Positions 8,706-18,930 of a DNA stretch of 64,000 nt are shown in pieces. The stretch's first letter is position 1; the number at the start of each line of letters is the position of its first letter. Below the pieces are notes generated by a model that did no database searches, had not been told where the DNA came from, and saw only the letters and a program-made list of their open reading frames with translations. The position numbers and the translations under genes were made by a program. Source of the DNA: Pseudoips prasinana (Eukaryota; Arthropoda; Insecta; Lepidoptera; Nolidae); NCBI GenBank assembly GCA_951640165.1, contig OX621254.1:29362001-29426000 (forward strand), in the 5' to 3' direction.

Positions 8706-9135
8706 AATTATGGAAAAAAATATGGATAGTCTCCTATGGGACGCCGTGGTCTCCTTCTGTGAGACAGTCTTGCTCCAGAAGGAGGCCGAGGCCGAATGAA
8801 ATAGACGGAGAATGCGTCGGGGCGGCGGCGGCAGCCGATAGCCCAACTCTCCTCGGAGCTGTGGTGGCAGTATGAGAAGTGTCCTCTACTGCCGCCACGT
8901 GCAAGCAGCTTCGGGAAGACTGCGATCTGTTTGTGGCACAGTCGCTGTGCCGGACTGGCAGGAGTCGGCAATAGGCCCTCCCATCTGGGACATGGCGCAA
9001 AACGGGAGCACCGGAGCAGCATACCCGCGTTTCCTCCCATCAGGCGCCAAGATAAGTCCACGGCACGTTTAGTCGGTGCGAGTCCGACATACTCACCCGC
9101 AGACACTTTTTGCGGGTGGCATGAATAGGCATTCC
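8706..9135 (-). pseudogene. GC-rich retroelement-like fragment
   Basis: This GC-rich island is open in two minus-strand frames (8708-9106 and 8734-9000). A piece of it ('TTTAGTCGGTGCGAGTCCGA', 'ATACTCACCCGC', 'AGTCCACGGCA') recurs reversed at about 31069-31115, and 'GCACCGGAGCAGCAT' with 'GGCGCCAAGA' recurs at 19310-19365. It is therefore a dispersed repeat, perhaps the 5' region of a LINE. No motif is firm enough to name. Confidence 0.4.
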
Positions 9136-9136
9136 C

Positions 9137-9183
9137 ACTGCCTTAAGAAAAAATAACGGGTTTTATTTTTTCTTAAGGCAGTC
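9137..9183. repeat. Perfect hairpin next to family N
   Basis: Arms of about 20 bases starting ACTGCCTTAAGAAAAAATAA, with a loop around CGGGTT. It abuts the family N copy at 9181-9790, so it may mark that element's boundary. Confidence 0.6.
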
Positions 9184-9790
9184 GGACTCGCCCATGAAGG
9201 GTTCCGTAACAGCATGTATTACAGTTGATTTGACAGTTGAAAGCAAATTGTGGTTTACGATTTATGACGTATTAAAAAAAAACTACTCGAACGAGATCTA
9301 GCAAGATCTCGTTCAAACCAATTTTCGTTGTTAGTTTGCATGGTAATGTACATCATATATCTTTTTTTGTTTGTTTTATCATTCTCTTATTTTAGAAGTT
9401 ACGGGGGGGGGGGGGGGGACACTCATTTTACCACTTTGGAAGTCTCTCTCGCGCAAACTATACAGTTTAGAAAGAAATTATATTAGAAATCTCAATATCA
9501 TTTTTGAAGACCTATACATAGACAGCCCAAATTTATGGGTAAGATGAAAAAAAAATTGAGTTTCAGTTCTATGTATGGAGACCCCCAAAATTAGGTATTC
9601 TCATTTCTATTTTTGTGTGAAAATCTTAATGCGGTTTACAGAATACATATACTTACCAAATTTCAACAGTTCATCTCTTATTGTTTCGGAAAAAAGTGGC
9701 TGTGACATACGGACGGACGGACAGACAGACAGGCATGACAAATCTATAAGGGTTCCGTTTTTTGCCATTTGGCTACGGAACCCTAAAAAT
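9181..9790 (-). repeat. Family N repeat, long copy
   Basis: Reverse-orientation counterpart of 48499-49100, with the same internal order over about 600 bases: GGGTTCCGTA end, 'CGAACGAGATCTAG', the run of Gs, 'CACTCATTTTACCACTTTGG', (GACG/GACA)n, 'GCCATTTGGCTACGGAACCC'. The frames at 9575-9796 and 9607-9972 lie within it and are not genes. Confidence 0.7.
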
Positions 9791-10138
9791 GGATAGTCTC
9801 CTAAGGCCATCTTCGGGTAGCTGCAACAGATAGGGTACTTCCCCTTACTGCCCCGCTGATACTTTCCACCCTGTATAATGTATATCAAATTAAAATTGAA
9901 TGCAGTACCTAAGCATAAAATTTTAATCATAGTACGGCTTTTAGAACCTCTCGTAAGTATATTTTTAGACACGTCACTCCCCTTTTTTAACCCATCTCAA
10001 ATGTCCAATCCCACAATATTAAACTGTCACGGTGTTACTGTTTTGACTGTTGTCCCTTTGTATGTTTGCATCGCTCATTAACCTAAATTAGTGAGGATAA
10101 GAAGGTCAAAGTCTCTCAACCGCATTCCTACAGCAAAA
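9791..10138. other. No gene recognised
   Basis: Mixed sequence with no recognised repeat; the 67-residue frame at 9878 has no supporting feature. Confidence 0.35.
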
Positions 10139-10413
10139 TCGATACATATAATAAAATCGTAGGAAAGTGAAAACTGTACATTGAATATTTTTTAAAAGGA
10201 TACTTGGGGCGTGATCTTCAATCGATATCAAAGCCAAAAATACAGTTTTTTAGAAATTTTGTCTGCTTGTCTGTATGTATCGGACAAAACTCAAAAAGTA
10301 CTGCATGGATTTACTTCAAATTTTGCATGAACATTACTAAGAGGTCGGGTCATCATATAGGCTACATATTATCACGCTATCACCTTCGGGGGAGGTGATA
10401 ATTTATAAAATTA
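10139..10413 (+). mobile_element. Helitron-like family H1, 3'-truncated
   Basis: Starts at 'ATACATATAATAAAATCGTA' and follows the 8170-8490 copy to 'GGGGGAGGTGATAATTTATA', but lacks the terminal hairpin and CTAG. A LINE tail starts directly after it. Confidence 0.7.
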
Positions 10414-10415
10414 GG

Positions 10416-10563
10416 CACATCATCATCATCATATCAGCCGAAAGACGTCCACTGCTGGACAAAGGCCTCCCCCAAAGATCTCCACAATTGCCGGTCTTGC
10501 GCTATTCGCATCCAGCTGTTTCCAGCGACCCGCACAAGATCATCGGTCCATCTTGTAGGGCTA
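10416..10563 (-). pseudogene. RTE-type LINE C-terminal tail
   Basis: The minus strand encodes the end of an RTE-clade endonuclease-reverse transcriptase: PTRWTDDLVRVAG, WMRIAQDRQLWRSLGEAF, VQQWTSFG, stop, then (GAT)n. This tail is common in Lepidoptera. The rest of the protein is absent. Confidence 0.7.
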
Positions 10564-10726
10564 GTCATTAATAAATAAGAAGGGTAGGCATAAGTTATCA
10601 TTTTGGTGTCGAACAAAATATAACAAAATAAAAATAAAACATACTGAGATGTTGATAATGTAAGTTAAGTAATGGAACCAGGCGTTACTTTGCGGAAATC
10701 CATAACAATCAAAATACAAAACCAAT

Positions 10727-11062
10727 CATCATATCAGCCGAAAGACGTCCACTGCTGCACTAAAGGCATCCCCCAAGGATCTCCACAATAGCCGGTCCTG
10801 CGCTGCCCGCATCCAGCGGCTTCCCGCGACCCTGGCAAGATCGTCGGTCCACCTTGTAGAGGGGCCTGCCCACACTGCGTCTACCGGTTCGTGGTCGCCA
10901 CTCGAGAACCTTTCGGCCGTCGGTTTTACGAGCTATGTGCCCTGCCCACTGCCACTTCAGTTTGGCAATTCTTTGGGCTATGTCGGCTACTTTGGTTCGC
11001 CTGCGGCTTACGACGTTTTTGATTCGATCGCGCAGGGATAGCCTTGACGACCGAAGCCTAGA
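10727..11062 (-). pseudogene. RTE-type LINE C-terminal fragment, longer
   Basis: The minus strand holds about 110 codons: RTKVADIAQRIAKLKWQWAG, then a block like EWRPRTGRRSVGRP and the tail described at 10416. Frame changes around 10855 break it. It joins directly to a family B piece at 11062. Confidence 0.7.
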
Positions 11063-11222
11063 CGCTTGGCAAACGGGTTCGATCGCAGTTTGATGGTCAT
11101 AGTTCGTTAGTCATCACAGAAAAACGCTGCTGCCCGTTCTCTGACAGGCATTCCCTCGGACGATTACTACCCATACGGGATGAGATGGGGTGATGATATT
11201 CTATGCCGTCACGACACAGGAC
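11062..11222 (-). repeat. Family B repeat, partial
   Basis: 'GCTTGGCAAACGGG', 'CGATCGCAGTTTGATGGTCA', 'GATGAGATGGGGTGATGATA', 'GCCGTCACGACACAG'. It directly adjoins the RTE fragment, suggesting family B could be an RTE-derived 3' part. Confidence 0.55.
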
Positions 11223-11234
11223 CTCTCATTTTTT

Positions 11235-11365
11235 CATATACATATATCAGAGGACGACAAACATGCAAGTGGGTCACCTGATGGTAAGTGATCACCGCCG
11301 CCCATTGACACTCGAACACTAGAGAAGTCGCGGGTGCGTTGCCGGCCTTTAAGAGTCAGCAAACA
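11235..11365. repeat. Dispersed repeat ('GATCACCGCCGCCCA' block), copy 2
   Basis: Matches 7375-7500 over the main blocks. The minus-strand 66-residue frame here is a by-product. Confidence 0.55.
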
Positions 11366-11794
11366 AGTGTTGCTGACCCTACCTCCTACCCTGATGAGCT
11401 CTAGCGAGCTTACTAACACGGAGAAACACAACATTTTAATTATTATAAAGGAATGTCTCCTGTACGGTGGAGGTACCTACTTCCCCAGTCGGGCTGCTCT
11501 TTGAGCGAATGAACGCTGTGCCCAACCTCTCTTAGGTTATGGCAGATCCCAGTTATTTTAACCTCTCTAATAATATTCATCTGTGCGTCAGTAACGGGGT
11601 ATTATGTATAAACGAGGCACTGAGTCACCGTAACTGACACAGTTCATTATAATATATTTTAGAATCCGTGAAACTGAACCAGCGGTGTATTTTCATAATG
11701 AATGGTTTATTCGAGTAGGCCGTTCTCTTTGAAACTGCCGCACTGAATGTCTTAGAGAACTTTTGAAAAGTTAATTTAGAGTAGTTATCAATAC

Positions 11795-11990
11795 AGTTCG
11801 GCTGCACGTGTCTCGGATACGATTCCCGCGCAAGACAACTATTTGTGTGACCCATAAATAAAATAAAAAAGGTTTTTTCACGGAGACTTTATAAAAGCGC
11901 TTGTAAATAGTCAGAACATGTTTGTAATAATATAGTTATGTATACATATATAATTATTTCTAGTTACATAAACATTTATTACAGTAGTAG
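11795..11990 (+). repeat. SINE C head fragment joined to family F
   Basis: 11795-11858 keeps 'GCACGTGTC' and 'GACAACTATTTGTGTGACCC' of SINE C. From about 11862 it becomes family F ('TCACGGAGACTTTATAAAAG', 'AATAGTCAGAACATGTTTG'). Confidence 0.55.
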
Positions 11991-12094
11991 TAGTAGGTAC
12001 ATGGATTGTTATAACATGCGATTAAGTAAGTATATCGATTATAACTTGTGTATAGATACATTTCTAAATAGATGAAAAAGGGAAATGTATACAT

Positions 12095-12605
12095 ACTACA
12101 TACTCACGCCTATTTCCCAGAAGGGTGGGTAGGGACAACGGATTATCATTTGTCTCGATCTTTGCATACTTACCTCTTTTGCCTCGTTTACTGTCATTAT
12201 ATTCTTCATACATGCTCACCGGTTTAGGGTACTTCTGTCATGGCCTTTGTTGAGAGCGTCTCCGATTTGGTCAGAAAATGTCAAGGTCTAAAGAACAAGG
12301 TCTTCCCCTTCCGGTTGTAACAGTCACACAGGCCAGGTATACTTCTTTTGTCATTCTTCTTTCATTCATCCTTTCTAAATGGCATTTCTAAATTCGTTGA
12401 GGGATCCAAGACAGTTCAAGCGATTCGCCGGGACATTTCATTGTGTACCACTGTTGATCCTAGGTTACAGGAGTTGCAGTGGTGGGTAAGAGGGAGGGAC
12501 TAGTCTTTCTAAATGCTCAAACCATCTCAGCATACCTTTTCCAATCTTTGTGACTATATATATCTCGTGTGAAAGAGGATGAGCTTCATAAAGAGAGTCC
12601 TCCGT
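12095..12605 (-). pseudogene. LINE C-terminal fragment (GRGRPRRTF type), decayed
   Basis: Same LINE as 35979-36360. The minus strand carries traces of the RWFGHLERM region, the region before GRGRPRRTF, and the C-terminal lysine/aspartate-rich end, with frameshifts. It is interrupted by a 123-bp insertion at 12382-12504. Confidence 0.65.
12382..12504 (-). mobile_element. 123-bp insertion with 11-bp target duplication
   Basis: Flanked by CTTTCTAAATG (12371-12381 and 12505-12515) inside the LINE fragment. On the minus strand it resembles a repeat also seen at 56350-56720 and 20960-21045 ('GGATCAACAGTGG', 'ACAATGAAATG', 'GCGAATCGCTT'). Duplication length and small size suggest retroposition. Confidence 0.65.
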
Positions 12606-12700
12606 GTTGAATTAACGCCATGGCAGCCAGTCTAGCCATTGGCGCGAGACATATAGTGCACGAGTTTGTGCGCAAACACAGCTGCACTCTAAAAACTGTA
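12605..12700 (-). mobile_element. SINE family D, 3' fragment
   Basis: Carries the family D tail ('GGCAGCCAGTCTAGCCAT', 'GACATATAGTGCACGAGT', 'GTGCGCAAACACAGC') in minus orientation; no tRNA head. Confidence 0.6.
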
Positions 12701-13034
12701 TTGTTGGAGGAGGGGGGGAAGCGTCGGCATCGCGACAATGATAACATGACACAAGCGTCTCATGTACCGCAATATTATTTTCCGACTTAGCCGTACATAA
12801 TCTTGATAGAAAACAGTTAAAATCTTACCGTTAAGAAGAAAAAACACAAATTAAATAATCTACAATAGGTTTGGAGTATGAGGTCAATCCACTCGGCGGT
12901 CACGGGTCGTTGAGCATTGTATGGGAACTAGTCTAGTAGAGGTAGCATACGAGTGTGAAGCAAATTGGTAGTAATTTGCTGCCCATGTCTAATTTCCAGC
13001 AGGATTTGGTGCCTACTGATGAATCAAGTGTACT

Positions 13035-13780
13035 GACAGGGCATCGCGTTCTAACGTGAATTTTAAGGCACATACTGCAGTCTTATAATGATTAAGATAT
13101 ATCTTCCAGGCAGTCAGTTTAGCGATTCAAAAACAGTTCATTACAAAGTGCATATAACGTTGTACTTGAATACTTGGAATTTGATACAAAAACGCTTTAA
13201 ATATGTACTTACTTTGATTCAGTGGGGGTATCTTATCTTATCTTTGATGGGGTGTACTTGCGTACAGCACTTCGACCCTTCAGGATCTTTTGTACTATCC
13301 CCCACTGGTTTTATTCTATCCCTAAAGCCCTGAATGAAGTCTTCACATAATCCAGTACACTTCTTAGGGGTAGATCCTTGTAGTCTCCTGGTTCTGGATA
13401 TGCCAGCCCCAGGATGGCCATTCTGTGTCTTGCCAATGCATCGTATTTGCATATTGTATGCAGCATTGTTTCATACTCTTCCCTACAGGTCCTGCAGATC
13501 GGGCTATTCGTGGGGGTTAGAATTCAATCTTATAAAAGTGTACTGACAGGGCATGGCGTTCTAACAGAGTTTTTAAGGCACATACTGCAGTATTATAATG
13601 ATTAAGATATATCTTCCAGGCAGTCAGTTTAGCGATTCACAGTTAATTACAAAGTACGCACAACGTTGCAATTGAATACATGGAATTTGATACAAAAACG
13701 CTTCAAATATGTACTTACTTTGATTCAGTGGGGGTAAGAATTCCGTATTGGTCCTAAACGAGATCTTCAATCTTATAAAA
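13035..13780. repeat. 198-bp direct repeat flanking a LINE remnant
   Basis: 13035-13227 and 13543-13736 are close copies ('TGTACTGACAGGGCAT', 'ATATATCTTCCAGGCAGTCA', 'TTTGATTCAGTGGGGGTA'). The spacer ends in 'AGAATTCAATCTTATAAAA', which is echoed after the second copy, pointing to tandem duplication with the LINE fragment inside one unit. Confidence 0.75.
13220..13520 (-). pseudogene. LINE C-terminal fragment with zinc-knuckle-like motif
   Basis: The minus strand encodes CRTCREEYETMLHTICKYDA, then ALARHRMAILGLAYPEPGDY, then LRSVLDYVKTSFRA and a stop. The C-x2-C-x8-H-x4-C spacing is typical of the end of non-LTR retrotransposon proteins. Only the last 60-70 residues remain. Confidence 0.65.
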
Positions 13781-13986
13781 TAATAATAATATCGTGAACT
13801 AAAACACTGGCATCTGATCCCAAACTAGACAGAGCCTGTACTATAGCAACCAGACAACTGATAAATAATGTAAACACTAATAAGGTACAGTGGTCAGTAA
13901 GAAAATAAATCCTAATTAATAATTCCCTTCATAATATATTTTTGAAGTTATACTTCTTTTGGCGCGATGGAGAAAAATGATGAGAG

Positions 13987-14130
13987 TGAATTTTTACGAT
14001 GCGCGCGCACACCGACACCAAAAAATTTAACAGCATGAAGTTAGTTCTAGGTGGTATGACAGTGAATTTTTACGATGCGCGCGCATCGTAAAAATAACAG
14101 CATGAAGTTAGTTCTAGGTGGTATGAAAAT
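13987..14130. repeat. Tandem duplication containing a 30-bp perfect palindrome
   Basis: 'GTGAATTTTTACGATGCGCG' and 'AACAGCATGAAGTTAGTTCT' each occur twice about 70 bases apart. In the second unit, 14066-14095 is a perfect palindrome centred on GCGCGC. CpG-dense inside AT-rich DNA. Confidence 0.75.
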
Positions 14131-14179
14131 TGATAACTATGTTCAAGTTGTATATTAAGAAGTATAACTTCTAACGCGT

Positions 14180-14460
14180 GTACATAAGTACACACAAGTT
14201 TTTTTTTTTTAATGTTTATTACATTGCCGCCTATTCAATAAAGAAAAAACATAAAAAGCACACTTTACAGATATTCACAATGCTATTTTATTGTATTCAT
14301 TTTAATTTAAGTTTAACATGCGAAGTTTTTGACAAAAAATTATTTGTTAGTATATTGTATTGTTGCAGTGCCCTTACAGGGTTCATGTTTACTGTATTAT
14401 AATCTAAAATACCTATGTAAAACCCATGAAAGCAATAAATAAATTGAAATTGAAAATTGA
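14180..14460 (+). repeat. Retroelement 3' tail
   Basis: Ends with AATAAATAAATTGAAATTGA after 'AAAACCCATGAAAG', the pattern of a LINE 3' end with a short tandem tail. Contains AATAAA. The 74-residue frame at 14178 is not protein-like. Confidence 0.45.
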
Positions 14461-14499
14461 TAAACATACTTAAGTATTTCTAAGTACGTATTATAGATA

Positions 14500-14712
14500 A
14501 CTTGCGCTATAATATGTATGTATTGCTACTGCTACGCCAGAGGTTGTGGGTTCGATTCCCACTCAGGACAAATCTTTGCGTGATGAGCTGGAATATATGC
14601 GCTATGCGAATAGCGCAAAACCGGCAATTGTGGGAAATATACGACCTGCGGCGTGAAAGGCAGCGTATCTACCAACCACGCCAACACTGGCCCAGAAATA
14701 CGACATTGATGA
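14500..14712. repeat. SINE head fragments, opposed
   Basis: 14540-14580 is a plus-strand head ('GGTTGTGGGTTCGATTCCCA'), and 14640-14700 is a family A head in minus orientation ('CGGCGTGAAAGGC', 'ACCAACCACGCCAACAC'). A short RTE tail-like piece lies between. Confidence 0.5.
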
Positions 14713-14715
14713 TTG

Positions 14716-14959
14716 ATATCTAGGGACAATGTCACACAGATCATCCTAGCCCCAAACTAAGCAAAGCTTGTACTATGGGTACCAGGCGACGATATACATA
14801 CTTATGTACATAGATAAATACTTAAATACATAGAAAACATCCATGACTCAGAAACAAATATTCGTGCTCATCACACAAATATTTGCACTTACTGGGATTC
14901 GAACCCAGGACCACCAGCTTCGTAGGCAGGAGCACTACCAACTAGGCTACGGTGACCGT
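14716..14959 (-). mobile_element. tRNA-derived SINE, family B-tRNA (SINE-B)
   Basis: On the minus strand: 'GGTCACCGTAGCCTAGTTGG', B box in 'GGGTTCGAATCCCAG', then 'TTCTGAGTCATGGATGTTTT', (TA/GATA)n, 'TGGTACCCATAGTACAAGC' and 'CTAGATATC'. Other copies: 32211-32456, 46475-46722, 56969-57203, 61943-62191 and a split copy at 53803-56262. Frames such as 14843-15109 run through it. Confidence 0.85.
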
Positions 14960-15219
14960 CATTATTCTGATGTTGTTGCCCATAACTATCCCACTGCGTA
15001 TTATGGAACTAAATCAAAACAACCTCTCCTAGACAAGACTACTAGACGAGAGGTCAATGACCCACACCTACGCTCGGAACCTATTGAACTATCCGATCCG
15101 GTATTTTAGGGTACCGTAGGCACATAATACCATAACTCGATCCGTAAGAGTAACTCACTGTGTCATTGTTCTAATTGATTTATTCACATATCATTTATTC
15201 ATTCAAATTCATCTTGTAG

Positions 15220-15446
15220 CCGAGTGCCATTAAATACACTTTTAATCATTTTTTTTATTTATATTTGATGTCTTTTATAGGCATTTTTGGTCTTTGACTT
15301 AGTTACTAGGATACAAACAAAATGTGATAAAATTGTACAATTTTATTTTCGTAGAATTATCGACTGCCATTAAATACTCTTTTATAATCCTTTTTTTTAT
15401 ATTTGGATGTCTTTCATAGTTTTTTTTTGATTTTTGACTTTGTTAC
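15220..15446 (+). repeat. Two tandem units, about 135 bp
   Basis: 'GCCATTAAATACACTTTT' / 'GCCATTAAATACTCTTTT', each followed by 'ATGTCTTT' and 'TTTGACTT-GTTACTA', begin near 15226 and 15363. The second unit is broken by the SINE/Helitron block and resumes at about 18028 ('TACTATAATACAAACAAAAT'). Confidence 0.6.
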
Positions 15447-15468
15447 TATAATAATAATAATGCTATAA

Positions 15469-15830
15469 TCGTTGGTCTAGCGGTAGCGTGTTCAACCGCA
15501 GATAACGAGGTCCTGGATTCAAATCCTGGGTAGGGCCGAAAGTGATTTAGGGATTATTTCTGTGAAACGAAATAATCTTAATATGAACCCGAAGTCTGGG
15601 AGTTGGCGGTATTATACCCCCGTGCCTCGGAGAGCACGTAAAGCCGTCAGTCCTGTACCTGACCTCTTTCGGTCGTGTCGCTAGTCGTCCTATCGGATCA
15701 TGAGAGTGATGGAATAGAAAGTGCTCCTGTGTTTGCGCACACACTTGAGCACTATAATATGTCCCGCGCAGATGGCTAGCCTCCTTTAAGACAGGCCGCC
15801 GTGGCCGGATCTCGGCTAGGAGGACATTAT
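15469..15830 (+). mobile_element. SINE family D, copy 2
   Basis: Head 'GTTGGTCTAGCGGTAGCGTG' with B box; body through 'CCTCGGAGAGCACGTAAAGC' to 'AGGAGGACATTAT'. A minus-strand 65-residue frame overlaps it. Confidence 0.85.
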
Positions 15831-15844
15831 TTTTTTATTTATTA

Positions 15845-18023
15845 CTAGCTGGTGCCCGCGACTTCGTCCGCGACAATTTTGAATGATTACCAACGTAACT
15901 ACTTACTTCTAGCTTGATCTAAACGATATAACTTTTAAAAGAAATAAGCAATATAAATTTAAGAAAACCTAACCTATAAATAACCTAGCTAAGAAATAAA
16001 CTAAAGACTACTTTGCTACTGTTATTTAAAAAAAATACCCGATCGATATCATAAACTCAAAAGCATCAAATAATACATATCAACTGTCCTTAAGTAAAGT
16101 CAGGAAGTCAAATAAAGTAATATAATAATCAACGATGCATTAATCACAAAGACAACTCCCATTAGCTTAGGTTGCGACCACGGCATTGATAGGTCTAATA
16201 TCACATTTTGTGAACGAAACCATAGCGCGATCTAAAACGATGATGACACCATCTACTAACAAAAATATAAACTTGTAAAGCGGTAAAATTAAGATGTGGG
16301 CATATATTTTGGGTGAGATTTAGGCGATCATCTTTTGATTCAGTTTTGGACTACCTTTTACTTCAAGCATTTATTTATTTTAACCGATATGTCAAATGAG
16401 TTCTGCGATCTGAAACGATATAAACGCCATCTTGTTACAAAATTGTGACCTTGTAGATTAGTAAAATTAAGACGATATTTTTTGAGTGCGATCATCTCGA
16501 CACGAACAATTTATACTACGCTAACTCGAATTTTGGGTAAATTACTTTTTTATCCCAATTTGATTAAATTGACGTTTTTTAATATGTTATAAAAATACCA
16601 AAAAAAGAAGTTACAAATCTTATAAAACGCTAAATCTTTACTTAGACGACAACAAACACGACATTTTAAGCAATAAGAAACGAATTTCTCTATAATTTAA
16701 GTTGGCGTAAATTTTTGGAGTTGACCTATTGAATCAGTTATGGATTACCTTTTTTTAACAACAAATTATTCCCTTGATTGCTTTATTTTTAACTAAAATA
16801 CCAATTTACATGCTTTTAACTCCAAAAAAGAAACAGATTTTCATACAAACTTACATCCCCTATTTTAGTCGTCTTTAGGGGTGGAATTTCCAAAAGTCCT
16901 GATGATATATTTATAATGTTTAAATGAAAGGCCAAATACCCATTTTCATGCGTTTACCTAAAAAATGACACATTTTTCATACAAACTTCCATCCCCTATT
17001 TGTTACCCTAAAGAGCTGGATTTCCCAAAAATCCTGAAATACATATTTTTAAATGAAAGGCCAAATACCAATTTTCATGAGTTTACCTTAAAAAATGTCA
17101 CATTTTTCATACAAACATCCCCTACTTGTCACCCTTCGTGGTAGAATTCTCGGAAATCCTGAAACACATACTTTTAATTTTTAACTGTAATGCTAAATAC
17201 CAATTTTCATGCGTTTAACTTAAAACTTGTTGGCACTTTTTTCATATAAGCTTACATTCCCAATTTTACGCCCTTGGGGGTGGAATTTAAAAAAATCCTG
17301 AAATATATATTTTAATTTTTAACTTCAAGTCTATATACTAAAGCCTTTAACATCAAAATTAAAATCTTTCATCCCTTATTTTACTCCCTTAGGGGTTTTC
17401 AAAAACCCTTCTTCAGTGGATGCCTACGTCATAAAAGGTAACTACTGTCAAAATTCAAGTCCCTAACTCCAACCGTTTAGACTGCGCGTTGATATATCAG
17501 TCAGGCAGGGTGTAATTTCCAAAAATCCTGAAATAAATGCTTTATATTCAGAAATATCGCAATTTTTCATACAAACTTACATCCCCTATTTTATGACCTT
17601 CGGGGTGGAATTTTCAAAAATCCTGAAATATATATTTTTTATTTTTAACTAAAAGGCCAAATGCTAATTTTCATGCGTTTAACTTAAAAATTGTCACCTT
17701 TTTCGTACAAACTTACATCCCCTATTTTTCGCCCATGGGGGTGAAATTTCCAAAAATCCTGAAACACATATTTTTTATTTTTAACTGCAAGGCCAAATAC
17801 CAACTTTCATGCCTCTAACTTCAAAAACGGCAAAGTTTCATACTAACTTGGCACCCCCGTTTTACCCCCTTAGGGGTTGAATTTCGAAAAATCCTTCCTT
17901 ATTCCTTGTCTACATTATAAAGAAAACATCTGTGCAAAATTTCAGCTTTCTAGGGCCAAGGGTTTGGGCTGGGCGTTGATGAGTCAGTCAGTCAGTCAGG
18001 ACTTCTCTTTTTATTTATATAGA
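15845..18023 (-). mobile_element. Long Helitron-like element, family H3 (2.18 kb)
   Basis: On the minus strand it begins TCTATATAAATAAAAAG with (GACT)n, and ends 'CGGACGAAGTCGCGGGCACC' then AGCTAG, with A|T flanks. The interior holds degenerate tandem units of about 120-140 bases (about 16800-17880) marked by 'CAAACTTACATCCCCTATTT' and 'CATGCGTTTAACTT'. A partial internal copy of the 5' region lies at 17418-17505. No Rep/helicase coding is visible, so it is non-autonomous. A related copy in the opposite orientation is at 53822-55777. Confidence 0.75.
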
Positions 18024-18232
18024 TTATTACTATAATACAAACAAAATGTAATAAAATAAAAATAAATTAAATATTATAACAACTTTGTCTAAGCTCCCCG
18101 CAGGACAGGCTCAGCCTAATGCAGGGAGTTTTCGTATTTTCATATTTATATTGACAATGAAAATTTGTACACTTAATTTCATCAACTCTGTATAAACGTG
18201 TCAATTCTTATATAAAGTTATATTCTATTCCA

Positions 18233-18427
18233 TTGACTGACATGTATAACTAGACACGCTGTTTCGAATAAAAACTGTTCCAGTCCGGCTGTGCGAGACG
18301 TGAGGGGCGCGCGCGCGGCGGCCAAAATTGCTTACAGAGTTGCAGCGCCCGCGCTGCAACTCGGTGAGCAAATTCTTAATATGGGATTGCGTGTCTAGTA
18401 GAATACATATAGGTCAATGTTCTATTC
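18233..18427. mobile_element. hAT-like MITE, 179 bp, with 8-bp duplication
   Basis: The element (18241-18419) has about 30-base inverted ends: CATTGACTGACATGTAT...ACTAGACACGC and the matching right end. It is flanked by TTCTATTC at 18233-18240 and 18420-18427. The interior is CpG-rich and contains a perfect 12-base stem (18337-18362). An 8-bp duplication is the hAT hallmark. Two reduced relatives lie at 27099-27139 and 59639-60057. Confidence 0.85.
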
Positions 18428-18699
18428 TAAGAAGACCTTATTCTTAGCATTCCATGGATTCACCGTGCGGAAACCGGGTCCATCGCGTGGTAGAGGAGGG
18501 AACACGACATTTCTAGACTTGCGACTCAGATGTAGGTTTAAGGTGGCCCTCTGTGATGCATCAACGCTCACCTTCTCTGACTCTCAGTGTCCCCCCTCTT
18601 CCTAGCCAAATTTGGTATGATCCTAATAATGCCGATTTGGATACTCGTTCAAATATAGAACTTACGGCAGTATTCTACCCTATTTAGTCCGTAAAAAAA

Positions 18700-18746
18700 T
18701 TACATTCATGTGGAATCGTCCCTACCACGATTCCACATGAATGTAA
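18700..18746. repeat. Perfect 20-base-arm hairpin
   Basis: Arms TTACATTCATGTGGAATCGT (18700-18719) and its exact complement (18727-18746) around a 7-base loop. No recognised family. Confidence 0.8.
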
Positions 18747-18930
18747 AATTTATTCGTGCAGTGCAGGACGTGGCCAGAAATCTCAGAAGGAATTAGGAAT
18801 CCTATTTTTTTTAATCTTAAAATTAAATCAAATGTCTACTCATACTATGCCGTGCCATTCCAATTTTATTAGGATTTGAATGACTTTATGTAATTTTTCG
18901 ATTACTATAGCGATTACTATTATATAATTT

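Noticed and set aside
8708..9106. 132-codon gene
   Set aside because: Lies in a GC-rich island where several frames stay open by composition, and pieces of the DNA recur elsewhere in either orientation.
9607..9972. 121-codon minus-strand gene
   Set aside because: Most of it is the family N repeat, including the (GACA)n run; the plus frame at 9575 is an equal artefact.
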